Part shown: positions 24,441 through 36,900 of the stretch, piece after piece | How positions within the stretch are numbered: position 1 is the first letter of the stretch | Layout of the letters: each line of letters opens with the position of its first letter | DNA from: Rostratula benghalensis | Lineage: Eukaryota; Chordata; Aves; Charadriiformes; Rostratulidae | NCBI GenBank assembly: GCA_013399305.1 | Contig: VXAI01000096.1 | Location: 1,922,833-1,986,832, forward strand | DNA length: 64,000 bases | Direction: 5' to 3' | Notes under the pieces: generated by a model | Told to the model about the DNA's origin: nothing | Databases searched by the model: none | Seen by the model: only the letters and a program-made list of their open reading frames with translations | Translations under genes and position numbers: made by a program

Positions 24441-26455
24441 GGAAACTTGTAGCACGGACAAGCCTGCCACATGCCTCCTGCTTTGGTAAGGGCTCGCACA
24501 CACCAGCCAGGGGTTCACCTACACTCAAAGCAACACGTTCCTGCGCTGCGCGCACGCAGGTACCCTCACATCCATACAGATTCACCCACTGCTACTCAGG
24601 CAGACACAGTGAAAAGTTATGCATATGCTTAAGGCAAAATATATGCCCAACCAGCAGCTTTACTCCAAGAAAGTGGGAGGGAGGGGAGGAAAACGAGACC
24701 AAGACAAAAGACATTCTCTCCCTGGAGGGACGGTGCCGGAAGAGCAAAGTGGCATTTACAAATCATAAGCACTTCCCTTCCCCACTCTCTGCTCCTTTGC
24801 CCAGAATGTTAATTAGCATTACTCTAAACAGCAGTGGCAAACCCAAGTAGCTTCAATTGCTTTAAAGAAAACCTGGTTGGGAGTTCTTTCAGATGAGACG
24901 TTTAAACTCAAATGATGCAACATCTGACAGGGATGCAGCAGGTGCTTTTAAATGCCACCTTATAATGTTCCTCCTAAAACAAAGGAGTAAGTTTTAAAGA
25001 GGAAACCATAATTTCCCAGCTCTGTAGAATTCTGCCTCACCTTAGGGTTTTATTCTGCAGCTTCTCCTCCCAAGCCCAGCGGATCATGTGTTGAGCCCCA
25101 CAGTACAGCAGCAGCTCCTGCTCACTCCAGCACTCCCAAACCACATCACCATGCTCCAGGCTGGGCAACCCCAAAGGCTGCTTTGCAGCTGAGTTTAGCT
25201 GATCACATAACAGAAAAGCAGGTTTGCAGCTGTATTCATAAATAATAGAGCTGCCTTGGTTTTGTATCATAAATAAGACTTAGACAATTATAAAGACCAT
25301 ATATATCCCCGTGCGTTTGGGTGATCAATATACATCTTAAAGTATCACCAAATTTAGCCACAAACATTGTAGCAGGAAACACACTTCACAATTTGTTTCC
25401 CCTTCCAGTGCTGTTCCCTTTCCTACCATTTATAAATCTCCCCATCCAACTTTTCAAAACTACTGTCATCACTGGACAAATCCTCTGCCTCAAGTGATGG
25501 ATGCTGTGTTCCCAGTGCATCCAGTGCCATCGCTTACACAGCCAGGAGGTACCTGCACCCCATCTCCTGAATAACACGGGTGATCAGGCTCCTGGAATTA
25601 ACTCCTACTGAAAAGAGGAACTCAACAACAACCCAGGGACTGAAATGATTGATCTTATAGACGTGGACAGCAATTCTCAGTACCAAACCCACACAGAACT
25701 CCACACCAGTGCCCAGACTCTGCGGCGATGGACTCACACTGGACAAACTGGCAGCGAATGTGCCTCAGAGGGGTCCTAATACAACCCCATACTGAAAGCA
25801 AAACAAGAAAAAAAAAACCCCAGTGCAGTCTCTTCTTTGAAAGCAGAACATAGGAGAATCCTCCGGAATGTGTTGCCGGAACATTCAGCCCCAGTGCCTT
25901 AGAAACTGAAGAGCTGTTGTGATATAAGCGCAAGAGAAATTGGGACGACAAAAAACCCCAAACCCCACAGACTCCCTGCCGTAAAACCATTAAGAGAGCT
26001 AAAGCACACTCCCAGCCACTCGCTGAGTTCACAAGAGAATTGCTCTCCTCTCCCCCTCCGGCAGCCCCAGATGCAGATCACAGACCTCTGCCTCACCAGC
26101 CCCTGCACCCCGGCCTCCCAAAGCAGACGGTGGGCAAAACCCAGGGCAAAAAAAGGTATTTCTCACATCTCCTGCCAGCCTCACGTCTCCAGGTCCACCC
26201 TCCTTCCGCCTTTTTTTCCCCAGGTCTGCTATCAGGCTGAGGAATTTCACAAGTAAGTGGTTCTGCGTGGGGCTTACTCAATAGGACATAATTGACTCTT
26301 GTTGCAAAGAATTAAGTGCTCTCAATAGAGATGTCCATTTTTAATGCCTTTTTTTATTCTTACTAATGAATTAAGCCAAGATAATACCAAGTAGCTCCCA
26401 GATGAGACTGATTGTCAAATGGATGAGGATTTTATCTATAGATTTTTTCCCCTCT

Positions 26456-26503
26456 TTTTTTTTTTTTTTACACTCAACTCAGAAAAGTCATAAAAAAAAA
26501 AAA
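26456..26503. repeat. Poly-T and poly-A arms, about 20 bp apart
   Basis: A T13-14 run (about 26457-26470) is followed by mixed sequence and then an A13 run (about 26492-26504). Together the arms could pair as a weak A/T hairpin. Probably simple low-complexity sequence. Confidence 0.7.
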
Positions 26504-27773
26504 AGATACAAGCAACCAGAAATGCCTTTTCCTCCTTGAAAAAGCATACAGTAATCTCTCCAGGAGATTACTTTTCCAGCTATATTAGTTATTACTGCCT
26601 CTGCATGGTTTCTAGTTATGTGTGCATTTGAAGAAAAAGGGAAAAAAAAATGCCCGAGTTCACAAAACTCCTTTATCTCAACCTCAGGATGCTTCACTGA
26701 ACATTTTGAATGAAATGACCCATAAAGTGATTAACAGTTTATTAACTTGAAGGGCAAGTCACAACACCACCAGAGAAAAGCAATGCACTATTGCAAGACA
26801 CGCTGGGGAGTTTGCTTATGGACACTGATGTTCTCACCGGTTCCCCCCCTCCCTTTTTTTTAAAAAAGGTATATTTCAATTTTGTCTTCCTGCTCTCACT
26901 CCCCTGCAAGCCCACCACGCTTCCAGTTCATGGACTAGTATCCAAATCCGCCACAGACATTGCTTCCTGAAGATCACTCCTCTGAATTGCAGAAAGCACG
27001 TGCTCGCTATCTTGACTTGCTCCAAAAATCCCTCACAGGCAGCCTGGAAATGTCAGGTGCTGTGGCTCCTATCATCTGTTTGCTAGATTTCAAATGCTTT
27101 TGTGGATCTTCCTGTGCCCTGCTACTCAAGGTACCTCTTCTTTTCTCTGCACCTCGCTTGTGGTGCACAAAGGGTCTACGACCCCTCACCTCTTTTCCAA
27201 GCAGCTGAAGGGCTCCAAGAGGAAGAAGACCACAGTTCCTACTGGGAAGACCATCCTGGTTATGCAGGACCTCCAGTCTGCATCTCCAATTACAGTTTCA
27301 ATTACATTGAGATGGGGTCCAATTTAAAGAGCTAATTAGAAGCCTATATGACTGCCCAACCAGGCTCATCTCACTTTAAAGAGAAAGAAAGAAGGGCAGG
27401 GAATGAGGATTGCCCCCGAAGCATTTTGTATGCAGAAGTTCTGCAGCAGGTGGGTAGGTACAGGACAGGATGAGGCATGGCAGAAGAAAGCACAGCTGGG
27501 AAGCTGGGCTGATCTGCTCAGGAATTCACCACAGTCTGCACAGCCAGGCTGGACAGATGCTGGGGTTGAGCTGAGGAGTTCCGCACAGCAGATGGTCAAG
27601 GAGCTGTGATTTGCAGGTAATCTAATAATCAAGTAGTCATATCAGTGAGGATATGAGCCACGGGGTCACAAGGGGTCGACACAATTCCCCTGCTTCTGTA
27701 GAAGTCATTGGACAGTGTAAATCAAGGACATTAACTGTCTAACTCAGCTACAGGCAGCAGCAGCTTCAGAAAA

Positions 27774-27787
27774 AATAATAATAATAA
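27774..27787. repeat. Short (AAT)n microsatellite
   Basis: About four AAT units following an A run ('aaaaaataataataataaat'). A minor simple repeat. Confidence 0.8.
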
Positions 27788-28254
27788 ATCACTGCAGGGC
27801 ACAACCAGGACCCAAAGCCACATTGGCATTCACCATTATCCCAGTCACCACAAGTAGACCATGGCAATGGGGAACTGCTACTGCCATTGGGGCTGTCACC
27901 ACCCACCCCCTTCCCCTTTACTACAGCCCTGGTGCCGATACAAGCGATAGCAGCAAGTCTGCTCAAGTCACTGACCCAAATAAACTAACCCTACCAAAAA
28001 TTCCAGTTGGGAATAAACCATACCAAGCTCTGATCACGTTATGCCAGCTTGAACTCCTCAGAATGGCAGGGTTGACTTTACCCTGTGCTGCTCTGCCAGA
28101 TACAGGAGACCAGTGCTACCAGCAAGGGGGTTAGAGACAGAAAAATCCCAGACCAAAGTCCTCCAGTGAAAATAAAAAAATGCATTTCCAGAAGTGGTGA
28201 AATGCCAGCACTCACTCTCTACAGCCCCCAACAACGAAAAAGCCCTGTTCAGAT

Positions 28255-28620
28255 TCATTTTTTTTTATTAACTGTCACAAAATGATGTAATGCATATAGT
28301 GTAATTATGCTTAAGTGCTTTCCATGTTAAATGTCATTTCAGTTATCACTTTTTAAATGCAATTTTTATTGAGTGTACAATAATAATTTAGCAAGTAAAC
28401 AGGCAAGTTACAAGAAAAGAGTGGAAGTGCAGGGGGAGGTGGGAAAGCCTCAAGTGTGACAATGAAATGCACTGGGGTACATGGAGCTGTTACTTCTGAA
28501 AGCTCCGAAAGAATTATAAAAAAAGCCATAAATTACAAGGTTGCAAAATGCAATAAATTACAGCCTCTACAAAAGGCAGATAATGGAAATGAGAAAGGAT
28601 AGAGGGAAGGGGGAGGAATC
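28255..28620. promoter_or_regulatory. A/T-rich block, possible conserved element
   Basis: Strongly A/T-rich sequence with 'gatgtaatgcatatagtg' (POU-like ATGCATA), 'taattatgcttaag', 'gtcatttcagttatc' and 'gcaatttttattgag'. No tandem structure explains the composition. It may be a conserved element or simply A/T-rich intron. Confidence 0.22.
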
Positions 28621-29052
28621 TACATAATTTGTCACCACTGACCCCAGACATCTGCACAGCCTGCAAAGAGCACTGGAAATATTTGGGTGTTTCAGTCTCC
28701 TCACAAACAACAGTCCTCAGAGGCTGGCGTGGGGATCAGCTTTAGGGATGCTTCCCCTCGACTGGCACAAACACGGGAGCCTTTCCTGTGGAAAACATTC
28801 TCCCCCACGTGCAGTCTTCTCCACATCAAACACACCTTGGAGAAACCAGGGGAATCCAGAAGATCAACAGCCCCGCGCTTTGTAGAAGCTAAAGCCCATC
28901 AGAGAGCCAAGCCAACGAGCTGGAAGCAAGTGCTGTCACACTCAGCAGGGAGAGGTATGAATGCATTTAATCCAGACATTAAACATGGGCTTTTCAAAGG
29001 TATGACCCTTAGTCCTCTCCCTTTCCCTGTGCAGAAAAGGTCCTGAAAGCCA

Positions 29053-29429
29053 TGGTGGATACCAAGTTGACCAAGAGGCAGTAATTGGCCTCGCAGCAAA
29101 AAAAAGCCAACAGTACCCAGGTCTGCTTTAAGAAGAGCCAGCAAGTCAAGGGAAGTGATCCTTCCCTCCACTTGGCACTGGTGAGGCCACCCCTGGAGTG
29201 CTGGGTCCAGTTCTGGGATCCCCAGTGCAAGGGAACTACTGGAAGGAGTTCAGATGGTTAAGGGACTGGAGCATCTCACGTACAAGGAAAAGCTCAAAGA
29301 GCTGGGACCGCTCAGCCTGGAGAAGAAAAGGCTAAAGGGCATCTTATCAGCTTCTATAAATACCTGAAGGGAGAGTGCAAAGAAGATGGAGCCAGGCTCT
29401 TTTCAGTGGTGCCCAGTGACAGTGCAAAC
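29053..29429 (+). mobile_element. CR1 LINE fragment truncated at its 3' side (left part of a CR1 fusion)
   Basis: The sequence matches the last part of CR1 ORF2 and the start of its 3' UTR: 'aaagccaacagtaccc', 'ggcactggtgaggccacccc', 'gggactggagcatctcacg', 'agcctggagaagaaaaggct' and 'agatggagccaggctctt', in that order. It breaks off after 'cccagtgacag' at about 29422-29429 and does not continue to a CR1 tail. The reading frame is heavily decayed. Loss of the 3' part is atypical for target-primed insertion, which truncates 5' ends. A second CR1 begins immediately afterwards. The left boundary is soft, within about 30 bp. Confidence 0.85.
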
Positions 29430-29752
29430 AGCAGCCTTCCAATACCTAAAGGGGCTACAGGAGAGATGGGGAGGGACTCTTGATCAGGGGGTGTAGCAAT
29501 AGGACAAGGGGTAGTGGTTTTAAACTGAAAGAGGGGAGATTTAGACTAGGTATCAGGAAGAAATTCTTTACTGTGAGGGTGGTGAGGCACTGGCCCAGGT
29601 TGCTCAGAGAAGCTGTGGATGCCCCATCCCTGGAAGTGTTCAAGATCAGGCTGGATGGGGCTTGGAGCAACCTGGTCTGGTGGGAGGTGTCCCTGCCTAT
29701 GGCAGGGGGGGTTGGAACTTGATGATCTTTAAAGTACTTTCACCATTCTATG
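29430..29752 (+). mobile_element. CR1 LINE fragment of a different subfamily (right part of a CR1 fusion)
   Basis: This begins 'gcagccttccaatacctaaa', a phrase that corresponds in CR1 consensus order to a point about 80 bp before the break of the left copy, so the two overlap in consensus space. It continues 'aggaagaaattctttactg', 'ccccatccctggaagtgttc', 'gcaacctggtctggtggg' and 'gttggaacttgatgatc', ending near 'accattctatgaa'. The pattern belongs to a subtype distinct from the copies at 23508 and 47991 and shared with the one at 55597. The 'ggtcccttccaaccc' segment is missing or degenerate. Confidence 0.88.
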
Positions 29753-29780
29753 AAGAAGCAACGGAGATAAAATCAAATAC

Positions 29781-29797
29781 TTTTTTTTTTTTTTTTT
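29781..29797. repeat. Poly-T run
   Basis: Seventeen T bases 29 bp after the end of the fused CR1 pair. It is in the wrong orientation to be a CR1 tail, and CR1 tails are not poly-A in any case. Confidence 0.85.
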
Positions 29798-31402
29798 CTC
29801 CTACTATAAGGGTGATCAAGTACAATCTCCCAAGCTCCCTGCCAGCCTCAACCATTCTGCAGTTCATAGAGCTGACCCCAGCTTTAGCACCAGAATGTGA
29901 AACTTCCACTGTCATTATGGCTACCCATAGCTGTGAACCAAGGATGGCAGTAAAGACAGGCAAAATTCTGCACAGCGGGTGGGAGTCAGCAGCCAGGAGA
30001 CTGCTATGAGGAGATGCATTCACATGAGAAATGCTCTTCAACAGCAACACGTGCCATTTGAAGGAAGACAACAAGCCACTTCTCAGGAGCAGGGGGCAAG
30101 CACAGGTGAAAGGGTGCCAGGTGCTGGGAGGCACAGCTCCCTATTGATTCCATGGCCAGCTGGGTCTCCAGGAATCAATACCCTTGGGGTATCAGGATTT
30201 TCAAAATAAAGCCACCAGCAGATAGGAAAAAAAGAAAAACCCACCAGAATAAAACCTACAAACAAAATGAAGGCAGCCAAATTCTGAGAGGGGAGATGAA
30301 CAGGATCTTAATCTCTGGAAAATTAAATCAGAAGAAAATGGAACAGGCACAGAGTTTGGCTGACAGAGACAATCCTCCTTTCAGGAGCGTGTGTGCCAGG
30401 TTTATTTGATTAAAACTTTTCAGGGCAGAGAGATATGGATGAGAAGGGAGTGCTTTCATTACTAAAGTGAGAGTGAGGAGGAGGAGAAGGCCTATAGTTG
30501 CTATCGGGCCACTTTTACTACTGATGGTAGCAAATAGTCCCAGTGGATGTGAGTAAATGGTTTTACAGGTTATTTCACTCCCTGGGGACAGATTTTTCTT
30601 TTTTTGCAGAAACTAGATGCAAGCTTCCTGGTATCCATTTGAGCTCTGAAATTAGTCTGGAAGTAGCTTTTACTGCCTCCAGATCTCAGGGAAGACAAAT
30701 CCAACCTCAGGGCTTTGAGGGGTTGACTAAGATGAGGTTTTACTACTGCAGTGGCAAGGCCTGGACATTCCTCAGCCAATGCTGAAGGGCTGACACTGCT
30801 GGACACTGCCAATGGCTCCTCAAGGGCCTTCTTGAAATTAGTTTGGCAGGGATCAGCTTAACTCCCAATCTGTCCACTCTTTTTCTCTGACTAATCCAAG
30901 CCTCACCTTCCAAACACCACCAGAATTGCCTGGGCAGCATCCTGGGCATCAGCAGTGAGAAGAAACCAGCTTCTCAGCCCATGCAGGCAGAGGGAAGGGG
31001 AAGCCTGCCTCGCTTGTGCTCATTCCTGTGTTTTAGGAAAAGGTGCTAACGAAACTCAGGCAGCAGAGCTGCGAGAGGCAGGTCGTGCCAAGGCAAGCCA
31101 GCAGGACATGGGCAGGCAGGCATGGCATGGCAGAGCTGGCAGCAAGCACTGCAGCACTGACACCCCACCAGCACCAGTAAACCAGGCAGCAGGTCCCCTC
31201 AAAGCAAGGGCTGAGATCTTTCCACGTTCCCCTCCACCCTGTGCCCCATGAGGGTTCCTGCCTCCTGCGCTGATGGACAAGTTGCTAATCAAGGCACAGT
31301 GCAAGCAGGGACCGGCAGGCACTGGGCTCTGGTGCTTTTTTTCCCAGCAGGAGCTGAGTGCCAGCACTTCCCCTGGATTTTAAACAAAAAAAAAAAAAAA
31401 AA

Positions 31403-31524
31403 GGAACCAAATAAACAAACAAAAGAGCACCAAACAAACAAGCAAAAAGAAAACCAAATAAACAAACAAAAAAGGGATCAAAATAAACAAACAAAAAAGG
31501 AACCAAATAAACAAACAAAAAAAG
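31403..31524. repeat. Minisatellite, five units of 24-25 bp, A-rich
   Basis: Five tandem units based on 'ccaaataaacaaacaaa' start at 31403, 31427, 31451, 31475 and 31500. Lengths are 24, 24, 24, 25 and 25 bp. Units differ by a few substitutions, the second being the most divergent ('ccaaacaaacaagc'). It follows an A18-like run at 31385-31402 and precedes a second A run at 31570-31588. The 24-bp period gives a spurious Asn/Lys/Gln-rich open frame on the plus strand and a Phe/Leu/Val-rich one on the minus strand. Confidence 0.9.
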
Positions 31525-31569
31525 TGCGTCTGTTTCAGATGGACTAGGGGAAAAAAGCTTCCAAGGTTT

Positions 31570-31588
31570 AAAAAAAAAAAAAAAAAAA
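31570..31588. repeat. Poly-A run
   Basis: A run of 19 A bases 45 bp beyond the minisatellite at 31403. No CR1 or gene-like sequence lies next to it, so it is best read as a simple homopolymer. Confidence 0.85.
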
Positions 31589-32540
31589 GCAGAAGGTTAA
31601 AGGGAGTGCAGTTCCCAAGGGAGCAACTGTTAACCCCAGGGTCTGAGCAGTCCTGCCACCTTCTCCTCCATGCTCTGTTCCCTGGCCTCAAATTGCACCA
31701 CGACAATGACTACCTGCCCGCAGCTCCCCAGTTCAGCCCCATGCCAGGAGCTCTCTGCCCCCCACATCCCCCCTCATCTTGCCATGCCATGAGCACTCTC
31801 CTCCTCTTTCCCAGCTCTCCCTCGGCCCCGCCTCCAGAGGAGACCACTAAACAAGGACAGAGCTTTTAGGGCCCCCTGAGCCTGTTAAGTTCATCAGCTC
31901 TGTGATGCCAAGTGGAACAGAGTCACTGAACTTTACTAGAGATGCCCAGAGGTGCTCCAGCCCTGGCAGCTCACACCAGCCTCTTCTGTGGACAGGCCCT
32001 CTGTTGACGCTGGCAGCCACCAGGTCAGGATGCTCCTCTGCTCACAAGCCACTGTCCCCCACACAGGGGGAAGCAGTGAAAGTGTCCCACCCACCCTTGA
32101 GGCAAGCAGGAACCAAAATCCAAGCCAGGATCCTTCCAATAAGTTCCCTGTCCAAACCCTCTCCAGCCCCTTCAAGCCCCCCTCCATCTCCACACTGTCC
32201 TTGCCTTCACCCTCATGATCTAAGCAAAACAAAAACAATCTGTAATTCTCATGGCAATTGAGTCCAATGCTGCTCAAGATGCACCAGTTCCTCCCACGAC
32301 TAACGAGCCAGGATAGAGCAAAGCCTGTTCTTATGCATCTTTTTCTCCTGCCCTGCACTCTGCCTCCATGGCACAACGACCCCTCTCTTGTGGCCAGAAG
32401 GCTGTTACTCTGGAAACTTAGAAAAGTCTGCTCTGTAACCCCTCAGCCTCCAGTCTACATGGACAAGAGCTACAAAAGCAATTTCCCATCTCATGTTGGG
32501 ATTCTGCCAGCAGCTACAACATGAATATGAGGAAGGCCAA

Positions 32541-32707
32541 TCTCTGTTTCAGCCCTTAAATTCTTTGACTCACTTGGGTCAAGCTCACCCTCCTGACTTC
32601 TCTGCCAGCGCCACACCACCTTACCCAAAGCACTCTGACACTGACAAGGACAGGTTTCTGAGGTTCTGGTACCTAGGATAGGATTTTTGCAAAGTTTGCA
32701 CACAGGC
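32541..32707. repeat. Unclassified dispersed repeat, copy A
   Basis: This 167-bp stretch has a clear second copy at 35297 in the same orientation, about 2.75 kb away. Shared runs include 'cttgggtcaagctcaccctc', 'ttacccaaagcactctgaca', 'caaggacaggtttctgagg' and 'gcaaagtttgcacacaggc'. The copies differ by scattered substitutions and small indels; I judge the identity at well over 80 percent by eye. Similarity fades abruptly on both sides. I do not recognise the family: it is not CR1, and no terminal repeats, tail or coding frame are evident. Confidence 0.85.
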
Positions 32708-33354
32708 AACCAACACTAAATACGGGCTTGGGCACAGGAAGCTGGAAAACGCATCACCTGCCCAGTAACCTTATGTCTGGTCCCTACCTCTTCATGCCTC
32801 TGATCAGGACTCATTCCCACAGCTCTATACCAGCTACAAGCAGTGGCCTTTTGGTCATCTTGGTCATCCCCCAGAGCTGCTAAATTCCTCTCCCGTCTCT
32901 TCCCTTTCCTAATCTTGTCCAGCTCACACTGAAACATCAAGGAGACAGAATCATCCTACCAGTTCTTGATTTTGGGAGACAGTGAGTGATGGCCCAAAAG
33001 CAATCAAAACAGAGGGCACGGAGCAGGAAAGCAGAGGAGTTGGAGTCAGACTAAATAAGGGGTGCACACTTCCAAACAGCCCCTCCTGGGACAGGCTGCC
33101 CCCCAGCAGTAACTGTCACCTCTTAGCACTTCAGAAAGAGGGTATAGATTAGGGCTGTTGAATGTCCCCATGAAAGTGAGCAGAAATCAATGATGTGCCA
33201 TTCAAGCCCTTGAGATAATCCTATCTAATCAAACAGACCCAGAGAAAACAGCATCTTACGGGCCATAAAACACCAGAGGCTTATTCCCCTCATAAATACT
33301 GAGCTGACACTGCCACTGCAACAGCCCCTTTGGCTCTTCCTTCCTCCTCTCCTG

Positions 33355-33460
33355 GCCTTCCACTTGAACGCTCGGCTGCTGACAGCTCCTAATGACTTGG
33401 ACTCCGATGCGGTCCCTGACTGCCTAATCAGGGTTACATTAATGAAGCAGTTATCTCATC
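33355..33460. promoter_or_regulatory. Short candidate conserved element
   Basis: About 100 bp with 'gctgacagctcctaatgac' (MEIS/TGIF-like TGACAG next to homeodomain TAATGA), 'gatgcggtccctgac', 'cctaatcagggttac' and 'cattaatgaag'. It contains several CpGs and no repeat. Conservation is inferred, not tested. Confidence 0.28.
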
Positions 33461-35296
33461 CAGCCTGACCCCAAAACATCCTCAGCAGAGCAATGCCCAT
33501 GCCTGACACACCAGGGAAACGGGCACTCTCAGCAGCAGCCCTAGGCTGGTGGGGTCCAACTCCACAATGTGAAAAAAGCCTTAGGAAGCCCGAGGGAAAT
33601 CCTGTCTCTGCTTGAGCCCAGAGCAGAGCTCCTTTCACAGCAGACAGGCTGATGTTTCATTCTTATTTTAACTTTCAGAGTCATAACAGCGGCCTGTAAC
33701 CCTGGTCCCTACCTTTCCTCTCAAGAGCTATCAGGAGTCACCCCAGGCACAATAACAGGGCAGTCTTCTCACACCTTTAGGGTGGGAACAAAGTGCACAT
33801 GAGCCTTGTGAACACAACCAAGCATCAGATGGAGCTTTAGCTGGATCCCTCATAGAACAGAATATTTGGCATTTTTCCTCCGATATCAGGTCTTTGATTG
33901 CTGTCCCAATTACTGTCTTAAAACGGTGTGCTAAGGAAAATCCTAGCAAGCCCTGAATGCTTGGCAATGCATATCCAAGGCAACCAACCAGTGACACATA
34001 TGACAGCCAAATGATGTTCTGACAGGGGAAATGGCCTGACACTTCCCCGCCTGCTGCCATCCAACAGAGCTAAGGTCACCTGCCAGTACCCGCAACACAG
34101 ACGTTGCAAATAATAGGATGCAGTTGAGTTCCAGGACATTTCTGCAGAGAAGTTTATCAAGGAAGGTGACATGTCCTAAAGCTGATATTCCTCCCACCTG
34201 TGAATGTAGAAGTTCCTCCAGAGGAACAGAGATGTGGCAGTTCAGGTGAAGAGGGCTACCTCAGGAGCTGTCTAAAAGCAATCCTTCTCCTATTTTGCAT
34301 AAGGAGAGCACTTTTGGTGGGACTGTACCTATGTGGTCACATCCAGGATGCTACCCTATCTGGAGTAGTTCTCATGCAGGGTTTAGTCTTGTTCCCCACA
34401 CTGGCTTCACCAGTTTTGATTTCCAAATTCTCAATAGCCTCCCAGTGTGCCCAATCTTTCTCACAAGGAAAGCTCTCCATGCTAAATCGAAATCCACCTG
34501 CTTCCTGGAAAAGCAGACAGCAGCATGCAGCAGGGAGAGATTTTAGGACCCTTTTCCCTCCTCATGTAATGGAGTTTGCCACAGCTCCCCCAGCACCAAG
34601 AGCCTCCCTGACACTCCTTGTGCCTCTGGGGGCTACAACAGAGCCCTTTTTCCTTATTTTCCTTCCCCTCAAACAGGGCAAGGAAGGTGGGAATAGCAAA
34701 GCCAAGGGGAAAAACAAAACAACAAAGCACTGTATAATCTGCATATTTCACCATTTGGCAGAGGGGATTTTTTAATCATTTAATAGTTTTAATCCTTTAT
34801 CAGATGCTCATCTAAGAGGATTTTGCTGCACATACAAGATTTGCTACAAATTCATTTGCAGTAAATATACTCATTTAGCAAGTTTATTTCCTGCTTGAGC
34901 ACTGAGTGGGACAAGTTGGCTGCTACTTGAGAAAGGTGGTAAGACCTTGCTGGAACTCCTCCATGCTGTATTTCTCCTGATTTTTGCAAGCCAGTATCTC
35001 AGCTACTGAAGAAAAAGGACATCGGCCAGACTCTGGGCTTAAGGTCCCCGCAGATAGCCGGGCACACTTTCAAACAGCACCCAGTCCTGCTCCAGCAGGC
35101 TTTACTTAGCAGAAAGGCATCAAACCCATGGCCCCAGAGGACATGAGATATCACAAATGAAACCTTTTGTGGCTGCCAAAGGAGATGCACCCCACCTGCC
35201 ACATTTCCACAGCAGAAAAAACAAAGGTGACAGAGGTGAAAGTTGCTGAACAATTTCACCTTTGCTTAAAGCAACACCAGTCACGTAGAGCAAGAA

Positions 35297-35464
35297 CTCT
35301 GTTTCACCCCTTAAAATCTTTGACTCGCTTGGGTCAAGCTCACCCTCCTGACTTCACTGCCAGTGCCACCACCACCCTTACCCAAAGCACTCTGACACCA
35401 ACAAGGACAGGTTTCTGAGGTTCTGGTGCCTGGGATAGGATTCTTGCAAAGTTTGCACACAGGC
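35297..35464. repeat. Unclassified dispersed repeat, copy B
   Basis: This is the second copy of the repeat at 32541, in the same orientation. Compared with copy A it carries a small insertion in the 'ccaccaccaccc' stretch and substitutions such as 'tgcctgggatagg' for 'tacctaggatagg'. It could be an old interspersed element or a local duplication. Flanking sequences of the two copies are not alike, which argues against a recent large segmental duplication. Confidence 0.85.
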
Positions 35465-36439
35465 GAGTCACTAGAGTGACTTTGCACCATCCAGAGGCTG
35501 TCTTAATTTACAAGTGGCCAGAAGACAGCATCTGTGTTATAAGAGTGGCCTGTACACATGCGAGGCAACTGTCAAGGCACAGCTGAAGGTTTCCCAACTT
35601 GAACACAATTCCTGAGATATAGCAACACTTCTCTAGATGGCTTAAAGTTACAAGAGCCTGCTGCAGGGCTGATCATTTCTCAGGTTGTTTGTGCACCTCG
35701 GTTTATGTGTTTGCTTCCATCCAAATACTTAGAAATACCCCATAGAAAGTGAAGCTGGACCCCCAGATGTCAACTCCATGATTAATCAATGGGTCATTCC
35801 ACCACCAGCCTCTTTCCCCTCCTCTCACCACCTCTGATCTTCATCTAAGGAATAGAAGGAAAAGCTTCCCCTTCTCTACAGCAGCCAGGGAATGCACAAA
35901 TCCCACTTCTTTACCTTTAGGTCAGTAACAAGGGCCCCCTTTACCAGGAAAGGGCACACAATATTTCCCTGACATTTTACACCCTCTTAGGACAAAAAGA
36001 AAGCAAAGAGCCACACTTTTGTGTTCACTGACCAGGGCAGAGGACGAGCAGCACCAATGCCAGCACACGGCTATTTTTTCTGGGTTGTAACATCTTACCA
36101 CCTGAGCATCTTGGTGAGAGATGGGGAAAGAGCTGGAGGGTCAAAGGACTGTCCTCAGCCTCCGTGGATCTGTCAACGAACCAAGTCGTGCTGATGTATA
36201 TCTTTTGGATGGAAGCTTTCATCAAAACACATGAGTGATCTTGGCTGGATTTATGCCAAGAGCTTCCACCCAGCAAGCTACCTTCTGTTCTCCGGGACAC
36301 TACTGATGCAATCCTAGATGCATGCTCAGCTATTTAGACAAAAGCAGCTTTTTGGCTCTCCAGTATGTAATTCCTGCTGTAAGCACTGTGGGGCAGAGAG
36401 CACACCTCCCTGGGCAAGCAGAGCCCACCACGTGTGCTG

Positions 36440-36900
36440 CAGCCAGGCGTAAATTCTACTGGAGCATAAATAAGTCATAAAAATATTGTGCCCAGTTCAG
36501 ACCATGGTTAATTCAAACAAAACCACCAGTTTTTGACAGCTCGGTTTGAATGCTCTGGTGCCTGAAATGCAAAATACAACATAGTCCATTACCCTGCATC
36601 TGCAGAGAATTATATCTTGGGTTTTGTAGTTTATTCAACAAACCCAATAGACTGATCCTATCCTATTCCCTCTGCCTTTAAGACAATCCAAGAATCTATT
36701 TACTTTCCTCTTTCCACATGGATGGCAGCAGTGATAGGTGCTTTGGGAGAGAGAGTGCCCACTAACATTTATTTATGGTCCAGCGGTGGCTGCAGCATGC
36801 CGAGCATTGCCTGCGTGCACAGCGAGACACATTCCCTGCCCCGCATCCTCACGGTTTGTAACACTTCCCTAACCTTTATCTTTTGGATAACAGGGGTCTA
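36440..36900. promoter_or_regulatory. Candidate conserved element pair
   Basis: Two sub-blocks. 36440-36560 has 'cataaataagtcataaaaat' and 'accatggttaattc'. 36720-36900 has 'tttatttatggtccagcgg', 'gcctgcgtgcacagcg' and 'cctttatcttttgg' with several CpGs. There is no reading frame or repeat. Low-confidence regulatory call. Confidence 0.25.

Noticed and set aside
31248..31547. Lys/Asn/Gln-repeat protein
   Set aside because: It is simply a translation of the 24-25 bp A-rich minisatellite.
32541..35464. The repeat pair read as two LTRs of one provirus
   Set aside because: About 167 bp is short for an LTR, no consistent TG...CA ends or target duplication are visible, and the 2.6 kb between holds no gag or pol-like frame.
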